From positions 372,001-436,000 of the forward strand of contig NZ_JAGGOG010000003.1 in assembly GCF_018614655.1 (NCBI RefSeq): a DNA stretch of 64,000 nucleotides, read 5' to 3'. A program made the position numbers and the translations under genes. The stretch's first letter is position 1; each line of letters begins with the position of its first letter. Below are positions 38,115 to 46,073 of this stretch, in pieces. The notes beneath the pieces are model-generated. The model made no database searches. It was given only the letters and a program-made list of their open reading frames with translations, and was not told the origin of the DNA. This DNA comes from Pseudomonas fluorescens. Its GTDB lineage: Bacteria; Pseudomonadota; Gammaproteobacteria; Pseudomonadales; Pseudomonadaceae.

Positions 38115-41100
38115 ATGAGCACTGTTGGCCAGATCGAGAAAAAAACTCAGCAACGCGTGGTCAAGCTATTCCAGCAGGAACTGGGCTACGACTACCTGGG
38201 CGATTGGGCTGAACGTCCAAACAATGCAAATATCGAAAGCGAGTTGCTGCGCAGTTGGCTGACCCGACAGGAGGTGAACGCCACGCTGATCACCCGCGCC
38301 TTGTTCGAGCTGACCAAGGTCGCCGCAGATGCCAGCAAAAGCCTGTATGACCGCAACAAATCTGTATATGAGTTGCTGCGCTATGGGGTACGGGTTAAGA
38401 CTGAGGTGGGCGAGAACACCCAAACCGTATGGCTCATCGATTGGAAAAGTGCCGAGAACAACCACTTCGCACTAGCCGAGGAAGTAACGGTTAAGGGCGC
38501 CGGCGCCAAGGCCAGCACCAAACGCCCGGATATCGTGCTGTACATCAACGGTATTGCCTTAGCCGTACTGGAGTTGAAACGTTCCCGAACGGCAGTCAAT
38601 CAGGGGATCCGTCAAAACCTTGATAACCAGAAGCCTGAATTCATCCAGCCGTTCTTTTCCACCATGCAGTTGGTGATGGCGGGTAACGACACACAGGGCA
38701 TGCGCTACGGCACCATCCAGACAGGAGAGAAGTATTTCCTGACCTGGAAGGAAGACAGCTCGGTCGAGAACCTTCTGGATCGCCACCTGCAACAGGTGTG
38801 CAGCAAACGCCGCTTGCTAGAGTTGGTGCACGACTATGTGGTGTACGACAGCGGGGTGAAAAAGCTCTGCCGGCAGAACCAGTATTTCGGTGTGCGTGCA
38901 GCGCAGGATCAGCTGCGCCGCCGCGAAGGCGGGATCATCTGGCACACGCAAGGCAGTGGTAAGTCACTGACCATGGTTTGGTTGGCCAAGTGGATTCGTG
39001 AAAACGTACAAGACTCACGGGTACTGATCATCACCGACCGTACCGAACTGGACGAGCAGATCGAGAAGGTCTTTACAGGGGTCAATGAGCAAATTTATCG
39101 TAGCCAGAGCGGCGCTGACCTAATCGCCAAGCTGAACCAGCCTGCGCCCTGGTTGTTGTGTTCGTTGGTGCATAAGTTCGGCAGCCGCGAAGAAGATGAT
39201 TCGGATAACACTGATATCAAAGGTTTCCTTGAGGAGCTGCGTAAGAACCTGCCGGCTGACTTTCGCGCCAAGGGCGATATCTATGTGTTCGTCGATGAGT
39301 GCCACCGCACCCAGTCTGGCGAACTGCACAAGGCGATGAAGGCGATTCTGCCCAATGCACTGTTTGTCGGCTTCACCGGCACGCCGTTGCTCAAGGCTGA
39401 TAAGCAAAAGAGCATCGAGGTGTTTGGCGGCTACATCCATACCTACAAGTTCGACGAAGCCGTTAAAGATGGCGTAGTGCTGGACTTACGCTATGAAGCC
39501 CGCGATATCGACCAGAACATCACCTCGCAGAAAAAAATCGATCAGTGGTTTGAGGCCAAAACCAAGGGCCTTAATGACTTGGCCAAGGCCCAGCTAAAGC
39601 AGCGCTGGGGCACCTTGCAAAAAGTGCTGTCGAGCCAGTCGCGACTGGAAAAGATTGTCGCCGACATCATGCTCGACCTGGCCACCCGCGACCGCTTAGC
39701 AAATGGGAGAGGTAATGCGATGCTGGTCACTAGCAGCATCTTTGAGGCATGCAAGTGCTACGAGCTATTTGCCAAGGCCGGTATGGCCGACACCTGCGCC
39801 ATTGTCACCAGCTACAAACCATCGCCAACTGATATCAAGGGCGAGGCTACGGGTGAGGGGCTGACCGAGAAGCTGCGCAAATACAATATCTACAACCAGA
39901 TGTTGAACGGCAAAGATCCAGAGGTGTTCGAGAAAGAGGTTAAGCAGAAGTTCGTCAAAGAGCCAGGGCAGATGAAGCTGCTGATTGTGGTCGATAAGCT
40001 GCTGACCGGCTTTGACGCGCCTTCAGCCACCTATCTGTATATTGACAAACAAATGCGCGACCACGGCCTGTTTCAGGCCATCTGCCGGGTCAACCGCTTA
40101 GACGGTGAAGACAAACAATACGGTTACATTATCGATTACAAAGATCTGTTCAAGCAGCTTGAAAACTCTATCGACGATTACACCAGCGGAGCGCTGGATG
40201 GCTTCGATAAAGCCGATGTCGCTGGCCTACTGCAAGACCGCCTCAGTAACGCCCGAGACGACCTTGAGGATGCGCGTGAGACGATCAAGGCGCTGTGCGA
40301 GCTCGTTGATCGGCCAAGAGATACGCCGGCTTATTTGCGCTATTTTTGCGGAACTGAATCGGGCAACGCCGAACAACTCAAGGCCAACGAACCGCGCCGG
40401 CTAAACCTGTACAAGATGACCTCTGCCTTGATCCGTTGCTTCGCCAGCGTGGCCAACGAGTTGGAAGAGGCTGGCTACAGCCCCAAGCAAATTGCCGAGA
40501 TCAAAGACGAAGTCGATCACTACAACAAAGTACGTGACGAAGTGAAGGTTGCCAGCGGCGATTACATCGACCTCAAGGCCTATGAGCCGGACATGCGTTT
40601 TTTGATCGACACCTACATCCGTGCCGAGGAGAGTGAAAAAATCTCGGCATTCGATGATATGTCGCTGATTCAGCTTATCGTCGAGCGCGGCGTTGACGCG
40701 GTTGAAGCGTTGCCCAAGGGCATTCGCAGCAGCCAGGTGGCTGTGGCAGAGACTATCGAAAACAACGTGCGCAAGCTGATTATCGATGAGTCGCCGATCA
40801 ACCCGAAGTATTACGAGACCATGTCATCCCTCCTGGATGCCTTGATCGCTAAGCGCAAAGAAGACGCCATCAGCTATCAGGAGTATTTGCAGGAGGTTGT
40901 TGAACTGGCCAAACAGGCCAAAAACCCCAGCACTACAAATAGTTATCCATCGACCATGAACACCGGGGCGCGTCGGGCGCTGTATGACAATCTGGATAAA
41001 AACGCCGGGTTAGCGTTGGCAGTCGATAACGCGGTGTTGGCCAACCGTCAGGATGATTGGCGCAACAACGCCTTCAAGGTACGCAAGGTGCGTCTGGCGC

Positions 41101-41225
41101 TCAAAGAGGTGCTTGATGCAGCCGGCCACGATGCGGCAGAGCTTGCCGGCGAGTACCACGCAGGCGCTGCCCATAAGGCCTTGGATAAACTGCTGGAACT
41201 GGTAATGAGCCAACGTGACTACTGA
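38115..41225 (+). CDS. hsdR: type I restriction endonuclease subunit HsdR
   Basis: HsdR, 1036 residues, translocates and cleaves unmodified DNA. The N-terminal PD-(D/E)xK nuclease shows RPDIVLYINGIALAVLELKRS at about residues 136-156. The SF2 motor has Walker A IWHTQGSGKSLTMVWLAKW (about residue 277), DECH box VFVDECHRTQSGELH, and motif III FVGFTGTPLL. It also has motif VI-type QAICRVNRLDG (about residue 655). The C-terminal third is helical. No frameshift is visible, so the system looks intact. It overlaps the next gene by 11 bp. Confidence 0.95.
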   Translation: MSTVGQIEKKTQQRVVKLFQQELGYDYLGDWAERPNNANIESELLRSWLTRQEVNATLITRALFELTKVAADASKSLYDRNKSVYELLRYGVRVKTEVGENTQTVWLIDWKSAENNHFALAEEVTVKGAGAKASTKRPDIVLYINGIALAVLELKRSRTAVNQGIRQNLDNQKPEFIQPFFSTMQLVMAGNDTQGMRYGTIQTGEKYFLTWKEDSSVENLLDRHLQQVCSKRRLLELVHDYVVYDSGVKKLCRQNQYFGVRAAQDQLRRREGGIIWHTQGSGKSLTMVWLAKWIRENVQDSRVLIITDRTELDEQIEKVFTGVNEQIYRSQSGADLIAKLNQPAPWLLCSLVHKFGSREEDDSDNTDIKGFLEELRKNLPADFRAKGDIYVFVDECHRTQSGELHKAMKAILPNALFVGFTGTPLLKADKQKSIEVFGGYIHTYKFDEAVKDGVVLDLRYEARDIDQNITSQKKIDQWFEAKTKGLNDLAKAQLKQRWGTLQKVLSSQSRLEKIVADIMLDLATRDRLANGRGNAMLVTSSIFEACKCYELFAKAGMADTCAIVTSYKPSPTDIKGEATGEGLTEKLRKYNIYNQMLNGKDPEVFEKEVKQKFVKEPGQMKLLIVVDKLLTGFDAPSATYLYIDKQMRDHGLFQAICRVNRLDGEDKQYGYIIDYKDLFKQLENSIDDYTSGALDGFDKADVAGLLQDRLSNARDDLEDARETIKALCELVDRPRDTPAYLRYFCGTESGNAEQLKANEPRRLNLYKMTSALIRCFASVANELEEAGYSPKQIAEIKDEVDHYNKVRDEVKVASGDYIDLKAYEPDMRFLIDTYIRAEESEKISAFDDMSLIQLIVERGVDAVEALPKGIRSSQVAVAETIENNVRKLIIDESPINPKYYETMSSLLDALIAKRKEDAISYQEYLQEVVELAKQAKNPSTTNSYPSTMNTGARRALYDNLDKNAGLALAVDNAVLANRQDDWRNNAFKVRKVRLALKEVLDAAGHDAAELAGEYHAGAAHKALDKLLELVMSQRDY

Positions 41226-41943
41226 CAGCCACAACATCACGGTCAGCGGCCTGAGCGTTGAGGTGGTGCGCAAGAACATCAAAAACCTGCACTTGGGCGT
41301 TTATCCGCCCTTGGGTCGGGTGCGAGTGGCGGCCCCTTTGGCCGTCAGCGACGATGCTGTGCGCTTAGCAGTGGTTGGCAAGCTCGGCTGGATCAAACGA
41401 CAACGAGCCAAGTTTCAAGTCCAGCCGCGACAATCCCAGCGGCGCATGGTCAGCGGCGAGAGCCATTACTTTATGGGTCAGCGTTATCGTCTGCGGGTAG
41501 TCGAAGGCAGTGTACCAATGCGGGCCGTGTTGGGTGGCAAGGCCGCGCTGGATCTCTTCGTGCGCCCGGAGACCAGTACGGAGCGGCGCGAAGAGCTGCT
41601 TCAAGCCTTCTATCGTGCCGAGCTGAAAAATCTAATCCCCACGCTGCTAGATAAATGGCAGCCGATCTTGGGGGTTGAGGCGAACGCTTGGGGCATCAAG
41701 AAGATGAAAACCAAGTGGGGCACCTGCAATATCGCCGCCCGCCGTATTTGGCTCAACTTGGAACTAGCCAAAAAGCCGATCCAATGCCTGGAATACATTC
41801 TCGTCCACGAACTGCTGCACCTAACCGAACGCCACCACAACGACCGTTTTCGCGGCCTGATGGATCAGTATTTGCCGCAATGGCAAACGCATCGCGATGA
41901 GTTGAATAGGTCGTTGTTGGCTGAAGAACGCTGGGATTATTAA
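41215..41943 (+). CDS. YgjP/SprT-like metallopeptidase-domain protein (DUF45)
   Basis: The 242-residue protein has the DUF45/YgjP architecture. An N-terminal beta region runs to about residue 120; a helical segment (LPTLLDKWQPILGVEA-like) is followed by KTKWGTCN and the zinc motif HELLH at residues 198-202. A further His pair (RHHND) lies at about 207-208. It begins at a GTG inside the end of hsdR, so it is translated with it. Such genes are commonly attached to type I RM loci; the role (perhaps processing or turnover of the restriction enzyme) is inference. Confidence 0.85.
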   Translation: MTTDSHNITVSGLSVEVVRKNIKNLHLGVYPPLGRVRVAAPLAVSDDAVRLAVVGKLGWIKRQRAKFQVQPRQSQRRMVSGESHYFMGQRYRLRVVEGSVPMRAVLGGKAALDLFVRPETSTERREELLQAFYRAELKNLIPTLLDKWQPILGVEANAWGIKKMKTKWGTCNIAARRIWLNLELAKKPIQCLEYILVHELLHLTERHHNDRFRGLMDQYLPQWQTHRDELNRSLLAEERWDY

Positions 41944-42012
41944 AATCTACCTGCCTTTCCGCCCACCTGAACCTAGCATTGCAGCTCTTATTGATCTCAA
42001 TGGACTTAACTC

Positions 42013-42648
42013 ATGTCATGCGCGAAAAAAGGCGAGGACATTTTTCCTGGCATCGCTGAAGATGCTCCTATGGATCAAGTCAAGGTGGAAAAAATGGGAT
42101 GGCTCATGCGGCTCTGGACGTGGCTCTTTAAAGATAAAAGGTCGGCCTGGGAACAGAAGCAAGAGCGTCGTTTCATCGCTGCGGTGAATCAGCTGAAGAA
42201 TTACTCGGTGACTGATCGTGGCGGACTCTCTATAGATCCGGAAGAGCTTCGCGAACGAGTAATGGCGAGCCGAGAAGAGCTGAAGCACCTTGTCCAGCCG
42301 CCGTCGTCGAACCGTACTACTCACGCGCCCCCATTCACCACCGCTCCGTCGACCGGCCACCAGGGAGGCTCCTCGCCAAGCGCTTCGGGGATGGATGACT
42401 TTGTCGAAGTCGTGACCTGGCGCCGTCTGGCCTCCGGCGCATCCGTGCGCTACGTATGCCTCGAATCTTTGACAACAAAGCAGTACGCCGTCACTTCGAC
42501 AGACCTCTTCTCGCTGCCTAAGAATAATGATCAGACAGTTCTTGATACGAAGGCCAACCAGCGGATCATCCGGGCTCTGAACTCTGCTGACCTTGTGTGG
42601 TTCGACTCACCCAGCGCAGCCATGGATTCGTTTGACGCGAGCATTTGA
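42013..42648 (+). CDS. hypothetical protein, 211 aa, island
   Basis: A protein with no recognised family. Residues 20-60 contain a hydrophobic/aromatic stretch MGWLMRLWTWLFKDKRSAW that could bind membrane or protein. A charged helix follows (EELRERVMASREELKHLVQ), then a Ser/Pro/Thr-rich linker at about 98-125. A beta-rich C-terminal domain contains FVEVVTWRRLASGASVRYVCLESLT and a final acidic tail. It follows the RM operon by 70 bp and may be a separate unit; a GTG/ATG choice near 42013 is uncertain. Confidence 0.5.
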   Translation: MSCAKKGEDIFPGIAEDAPMDQVKVEKMGWLMRLWTWLFKDKRSAWEQKQERRFIAAVNQLKNYSVTDRGGLSIDPEELRERVMASREELKHLVQPPSSNRTTHAPPFTTAPSTGHQGGSSPSASGMDDFVEVVTWRRLASGASVRYVCLESLTTKQYAVTSTDLFSLPKNNDQTVLDTKANQRIIRALNSADLVWFDSPSAAMDSFDASI

Positions 42649-43152
42649 CCTAAGAGTTTTTCAATTTCGAGCGTTTACTGATTGCCCCTCCTTACCTGCA
42701 AATTCCACGTCGGCAGATGGGAGCAGCAATGTCACCGTGGAAGTTCCAGAAGATCTGCTTGCAGCGGTAGGTCTGCATCTAGGATATGAACAGGCGAAGA
42801 GAAGGATCGGCAAAGCTGTAGTGCTGAATCTTTGTGACCCGGCATGCGCGTAAGCAGAAACGGGGCTGGCCCGCGTTGTGTCGGTAAATGATGGATCACA
42901 GCCACTCCCTAGCGCCCCCTCAGATATCTCATCTCAACAATCCCATAGCCGAGATGCCGAGTGCGCTTGCAAGTCATTTGATACCTCTCTGTTTTGTACC
43001 GTCAGCCTTCTTAATGTTGGATAAAGGCCGGGATTACCTGCTGCAGGTGGTTAGGCAGCCAAGTGCCACCTCCTCATTTGTGCTGATAGACTGAGACTAC
43101 CCGGGCACTCCACTCACCGCCCAGCGAAAGCCCCCTTACAGGAAGTAGAAGA
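42649..43152. other. 504-bp stretch with only weak short frames
   Basis: Two small plus-strand frames occur: 42593-42853 (TTG start, partly over the previous gene, with VTVEVPEDLLAAVGLHLGYE near its end) and 42888-43094 (68 codons from ATG). Neither has a recognisable product or a strong ribosome-binding site. The first may be the remains of a small gene. A promoter for the following two-gene kinase unit is expected near 43100. Confidence 0.35.
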
Positions 43153-43629
43153 ATGACAAGACGTTACGTAAGCCTCGTAGTCGTAGGAGAGGTCATCACG
43201 GTTGTGAATGCCGAAGTGCCAGACGACAACAAGCAGCCCATCACCATACATTCCGATACGACTTGGAACCTGCAAAAAGGTGATCGAGGGCCCGCGCTTG
43301 CAGTCCTTCATCAACGTTGTGCAGGTTATCTGACCGAGCACAAGGTCGACCAAGTCGTTATTAAAGCAAGTGCGTTACCAACTGGTTCTGCAAAGCTGGC
43401 ATTGCTTGGAAGCGCTGAAGTGCGGGGCGTGGTCATCGCTGCCGCCGCGTCTGTACTGAACGAAGTCAAAATACTCTCGAAGGCCGTCATCAGCCGCACA
43501 TATGGCGAGCGAAAGGTTGATGAATATTTGAAGGACGACGACTTCTGGAATGAGCACACAGAGGGGGGCAAGCTGAGAAAAACCAGTCGCGAAGCCGCGA
43601 TGCTCATCGTTGCCCAGAGGAATGCCTGA
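43153..43629 (+). CDS. small protein with possible RNase H/RuvC-like fold, partner of the kinase
   Basis: This 158-residue protein begins with a beta hairpin (RRYVSLVVVGEVITVVNAEVP). Residues 64-105 read KVDQVVIKASAL...LALLGSAEVRGVVIAAAAS. That strand-Glu-helix pattern, with a late RKTSREAAMLIVAQR helix carrying an acidic residue, is like small RuvC/RNase-H-like proteins such as DUF3010. The catalytic assignment is a hypothesis. Its TGA stop overlaps the kinase ATG in a TGATG arrangement, so the two are made together. Nuclease or regulatory target of the kinase are both possible. Confidence 0.6.
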   Translation: MTRRYVSLVVVGEVITVVNAEVPDDNKQPITIHSDTTWNLQKGDRGPALAVLHQRCAGYLTEHKVDQVVIKASALPTGSAKLALLGSAEVRGVVIAAAASVLNEVKILSKAVISRTYGERKVDEYLKDDDFWNEHTEGGKLRKTSREAAMLIVAQRNA

Positions 43630-44660
43630 TGCACGGAATTGTACCGGCGCTTCTGGTCGGCCATAAGCTCGGCAATGGCCACTTCGGTGAAGTTTTTCTT
43701 GGCGAAGATGGCGTGCACGGCCAGGTTGCCGTCAAAGTGTTAAGTCGAAAACCACAGCATACCGACCCTGAGTGGCGGCAATATAAAACAGGCTTTCTCG
43801 CCGAGGCTCAGAATCTCTCAAAGGCTCGTCATCGGAACGTGGTTCAGGTCTATCACATAGAAGAGCTGCCGGACGGCAACAGCATCCGTTTCTGTATGGC
43901 CTACTGCCCTGGCGGGTCACTTCAGAGCGTTTACGAGGTGAGGCCAATGCGGCTTCTCGAAGCACGCAAAGCCGGCACAGAGGTGTCCCTAGGCTTGGAA
44001 GCACTGCACGCGCGGGGAATGCTTCATCGGGATATCAAGCCTGGCAACATCCTTATTGACGCTGTAGGGGTAGCCCAACTTGGCGATTTCGGACTGGTTA
44101 CCGATAATTTGATCCTAGGGTATGGCTCGCAGGCTGGTTATTTAGACCATATCGCTTATGAGGTTTGGCTTGGGAATGGCACCAGTGTAAAGACCGATAT
44201 CTGGGCTCTTGGCATGACCCTTTACCGCCTTTTACATGGGCAAATCTGGTATGACGACGCAATAGCTCCTAAGCACATAGTGCAAGATGGCGGATTCGTC
44301 GACACACTCCAATGGCTCCCGCACATACCAAAAGCGTGGCGCAGGGCGATCCGAAAAATGCTCAACGATGATCCGGCTTTACGCTATCAAACCGCCGGCC
44401 AGGTTCTAAATGCTTTATCGGGTCTGCCCACGCCTAACTGGGCTGCCACCGTCACCCCTAGTTTGGTGAGGTGGGAGCAAATCTTAGGAACAAGACGGAA
44501 GATCGTTGAATGGACGCAACATTCGCCACGAAGTCATGAATGGAAATCCTGGAGTGAGCCGTTTGGGGTTACCGGGCGAAATAAATCGTTAGGCGGCTCG
44601 AATGGAAAAGTGGCGAAGCGCCAGCTAATAAAGCAACTTGAGGACTACTTTGAGATATAA
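43629..44660 (+). CDS. serine/threonine protein kinase, island defence candidate
   Basis: The 343-residue Hanks-type kinase has all key residues. They are the glycine loop GNGHFGEVFLG (residues 15-25), lysine 36 in VAVKVL, the catalytic loop HRDIKPGN at 133-140, DFG at 153-155, and DIWALGMTLYRLLHG in the F-helix region. There is no transmembrane segment, so it is cytosolic. A basic C-terminal extension from about residue 275 has no recognised domain. Similar solitary kinases in defence islands cause abortive responses to phage. It is translationally coupled to the upstream small protein. Confidence 0.85.
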   Translation: MHGIVPALLVGHKLGNGHFGEVFLGEDGVHGQVAVKVLSRKPQHTDPEWRQYKTGFLAEAQNLSKARHRNVVQVYHIEELPDGNSIRFCMAYCPGGSLQSVYEVRPMRLLEARKAGTEVSLGLEALHARGMLHRDIKPGNILIDAVGVAQLGDFGLVTDNLILGYGSQAGYLDHIAYEVWLGNGTSVKTDIWALGMTLYRLLHGQIWYDDAIAPKHIVQDGGFVDTLQWLPHIPKAWRRAIRKMLNDDPALRYQTAGQVLNALSGLPTPNWAATVTPSLVRWEQILGTRRKIVEWTQHSPRSHEWKSWSEPFGVTGRNKSLGGSNGKVAKRQLIKQLEDYFEI

Positions 44661-44733
44661 GTCGAGCGGCTTAGGATTTCACTTGAACGATTTGTCTCGC
44701 ACGTATACCCAGTCCTAAACCGATCAGGCAGGT

Positions 44734-44961
44734 TTAGGATCGGGCACGGCGAAGAGCGCGAGGTAGCAGGTAAAAATCGTTCTCTTCAGCTGGTTTGAGA
44801 GGCTTGAGGCCAAGGCGCTGTGCCGCTTCGGCACGCCTGGACTCCGAGCAGAACGGACAGTAGGTGCTGCTAGCTACTACACCCTCGTCAGGTTGCCAAT
44901 AACGCTGGCAGTGCCGACAGCGAGGAAGCGCTACTTTTAAGTTTGCTGACTTGGTGCTCAT
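44734..44961 (-). CDS. small zinc-ribbon protein, 75 aa, SOS-controlled candidate
   Basis: A 75-residue protein with four cysteines in CRHC...CPFC spacing (RCRHCQRYW and TYCPFCSESR), typical of a zinc ribbon. A basic, helical tail with KPLKPAEENDFYLLPRALRRARS follows. The start at 44961 is chosen because a LexA-box-like sequence lies 66 bp upstream. The frame stays open back to 45156, but that extension crosses the LexA box and lacks similarity. Function unknown; DNA binding is plausible. Confidence 0.6.
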   Translation of the reverse strand: MSTKSANLKVALPRCRHCQRYWQPDEGVVASSTYCPFCSESRRAEAAQRLGLKPLKPAEENDFYLLPRALRRARS

Positions 44962-45026
44962 ACCCTGTCCGTCCTCAGTCCTTTGACATTTCGTGTCGAT
45001 ACGCTTTTTGCAATTCCCTGCAAAAA

Positions 45027-45042
45027 CTGTGTATGCATACAG
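45027..45042. promoter_or_regulatory. LexA (SOS) box candidate
   Basis: CTGTGTATGCATACAG fits CTGT-N8-ACAG with a symmetrical TGTATGCATACA centre (45030-45041). It lies in the gap between the 75-aa zinc-ribbon gene and the 134-aa gene, both on the minus strand, 66 bp before the former's ATG. SOS control of that gene is inferred. Confidence 0.7.
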
Positions 45043-45162
45043 TATTGCACAAGTCGCGTTGTACACAAGCGGTCTTCGATGAATGGGCTCGCCAAGGTGA
45101 TGGGAACAGAAACGCCCTTGAATGTAGTCAAGAACAAAAGGATTAATACCCGACATCAGGCC

Positions 45163-45567
45163 CTAATTATGTTTGCCTCTAGCAGCTCTGTGCTTTTCCA
45201 AATGCCGCATTTCATTTTGCCATTCGATAAGAAATTTATCCCAATCGCGTTCGTATGGCCCTTCCGGGACACGTGTTGATCCCACGCTGGCTCGCAGGAA
45301 ACGCTCTCGCCATGGCTGCGGAATGCTTGACTCGCGAACAATGCGGCAACCTATCGGGTGTGACTCAGTCAGTACGAAACGTAGAACCTCCTCAACGCTG
45401 AGAGGCTGTTCCATTGATGGAGTGTCAAACCGTTCTTGCTGCTCAATATCATCAAGAACCTCCAGCGCATCTAGCGCCCTGACATCCCCAGGAAGGATGT
45501 GGGCAAGCGTCCAAAGTGCTTTTCGCCTTTCGGTCTCACGATGCCGTAGCTCTGCATCAGAAATCAC
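45163..45567 (-). CDS. hypothetical protein, 134 aa, island
   Basis: No family is recognised. The start is taken as GTG 45567 because GGAGGT lies 7 bases upstream; another GTG nine bases earlier overlaps that site. The protein is charged and mainly helical (ISDAELRHRETERRKALWTLAHI). A middle acidic region (ALEVLDDIEQQERFDTPSMEQP) and a C-terminal helix with WDKFLIEWQNEMRHLEKHRA are visible. The ribosome-binding site lies inside the end of the upstream exonuclease-like fragment, so the two are coupled. Confidence 0.6.
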   Translation of the reverse strand: MISDAELRHRETERRKALWTLAHILPGDVRALDALEVLDDIEQQERFDTPSMEQPLSVEEVLRFVLTESHPIGCRIVRESSIPQPWRERFLRASVGSTRVPEGPYERDWDKFLIEWQNEMRHLEKHRAARGKHN

Positions 45568-45787
45568 CGCAATCACCTCCAGCCTGCTTTGAACTCGTCG
45601 CTAAACGTTGATAAACCCTTGAGAGTAATCGCGCATCGAGCAGCGCCTGATGAGGAAACTCAGGGAGTGCTACGTCTCGAATGTCGTCAGCCTCAACATG
45701 TCTGAGTAGCTGGATCAGGTTCGTCGGCCTGTTTACCACATGGCTAGGGATACTCTGAAAAAGCCCGCTCTTTACGGAATCGTAGAC
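45557..45787 (-). pseudogene. 3'-terminal remnant of a 3'-5' exonuclease-like gene
   Basis: The frame from the stop at 45788 to 45557 reads VYDSVKSGLFQSIPSH...NLIQLLRHVEADD, then LPEFPHQALLDARLLSRVY. The last part resembles the H-x-AL-x-DA motif at the C-terminal end of DnaQ-like 3'-5' exoribonucleases. No start codon with a plausible site lies at its beginning; only an internal GTG at 45739 (60 codons). The N-terminal catalytic DE motif is missing, so the gene appears truncated, with its 5' end replaced by the retron-side sequence. Assignment is tentative. Confidence 0.4.
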
Positions 45788-45837
45788 CTATAAGCCGCAT
45801 GGTTCTGAATATGCATGAGTTTTACCGCCATGCAGAA

Positions 45838-45861
45838 TGCCAGAAGGCACACCTTCTGGCA
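45838..45861. terminator. perfect hairpin upstream of the retron
   Basis: TGCCAGAAGG and CCTTCTGGCA form a 10-bp perfect stem with a CACA loop. No T-run follows directly, so it is terminator-like at best. It separates the leftward genes from the retron promoter. Confidence 0.5.
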
Positions 45862-45889
45862 CTGAAGGTCAAATCAGTCCACTTTTTTG

Positions 45890-45920
45890 TTGCAATCGCT
45901 GAGTAGCACTGTGCTAGTAT
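45890..45920 (+). promoter_or_regulatory. putative retron promoter
   Basis: TTGCAA (45890-45895) and an extended -10 TGCTAGTAT, with TAGTAT at 45915-45920, are separated by 19 bases. They would start transcription at about 45926, exactly where the msr-msd inverted repeat begins. The spacing is a little long, so this is a moderate prediction. Confidence 0.45.
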
Positions 45921-45925
45921 TTGAC

Positions 45926-46063
45926 TAGGCTTATAGATAGATTTTTGGTCGTGTTTCGCGATCTGTGATACCTAATGTCGGAGTACATTGCTCCTACAAT
46001 TTTGCAAGCTGTTTGGCGCTTCAGGGTTACTTGAAGTTTCGCATAAGAGTATCTATAAGCCTA
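45926..46063 (+). ncRNA. retron msr-msd RNA
   Basis: The 138-nt region is bounded by a perfect 14-bp inverted repeat: a1 TAGGCTTATAGATA at 45926-45939 and a2 TATCTATAAGCCTA at 46050-46063. Retrons need this pairing to bring the branching guanosine beside the start of the msd template. After a1 comes AGATTTTTGGTCGTG, closely like the msr of Ec67. It forms a 7-bp stem (GGTCGTG with CGCGATC, two wobbles, loop TTT). Downstream hairpins include GGAG/CTCC near 45980 and CTTCA/TGAAG near 46020-46037, fitting the msd. The branching G is probably 45940. The RT start lies 10 nt past a2. Confidence 0.88.
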
Positions 46064-46073
46064 CTTACCAAAT

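Noticed and set aside
42593..43094. Two short plus-strand genes (86 and 68 codons)
   Set aside because: One overlaps the previous gene from a TTG; both lack ribosome-binding sites and recognisable products, so they are described only as a weak region.
45163..45592. 139-codon plus-strand frame opposite the 134-aa gene
   Set aside because: Ser/Arg/Cys-rich shadow; the minus-strand frame has a good ribosome-binding site and coupling to its upstream frame.
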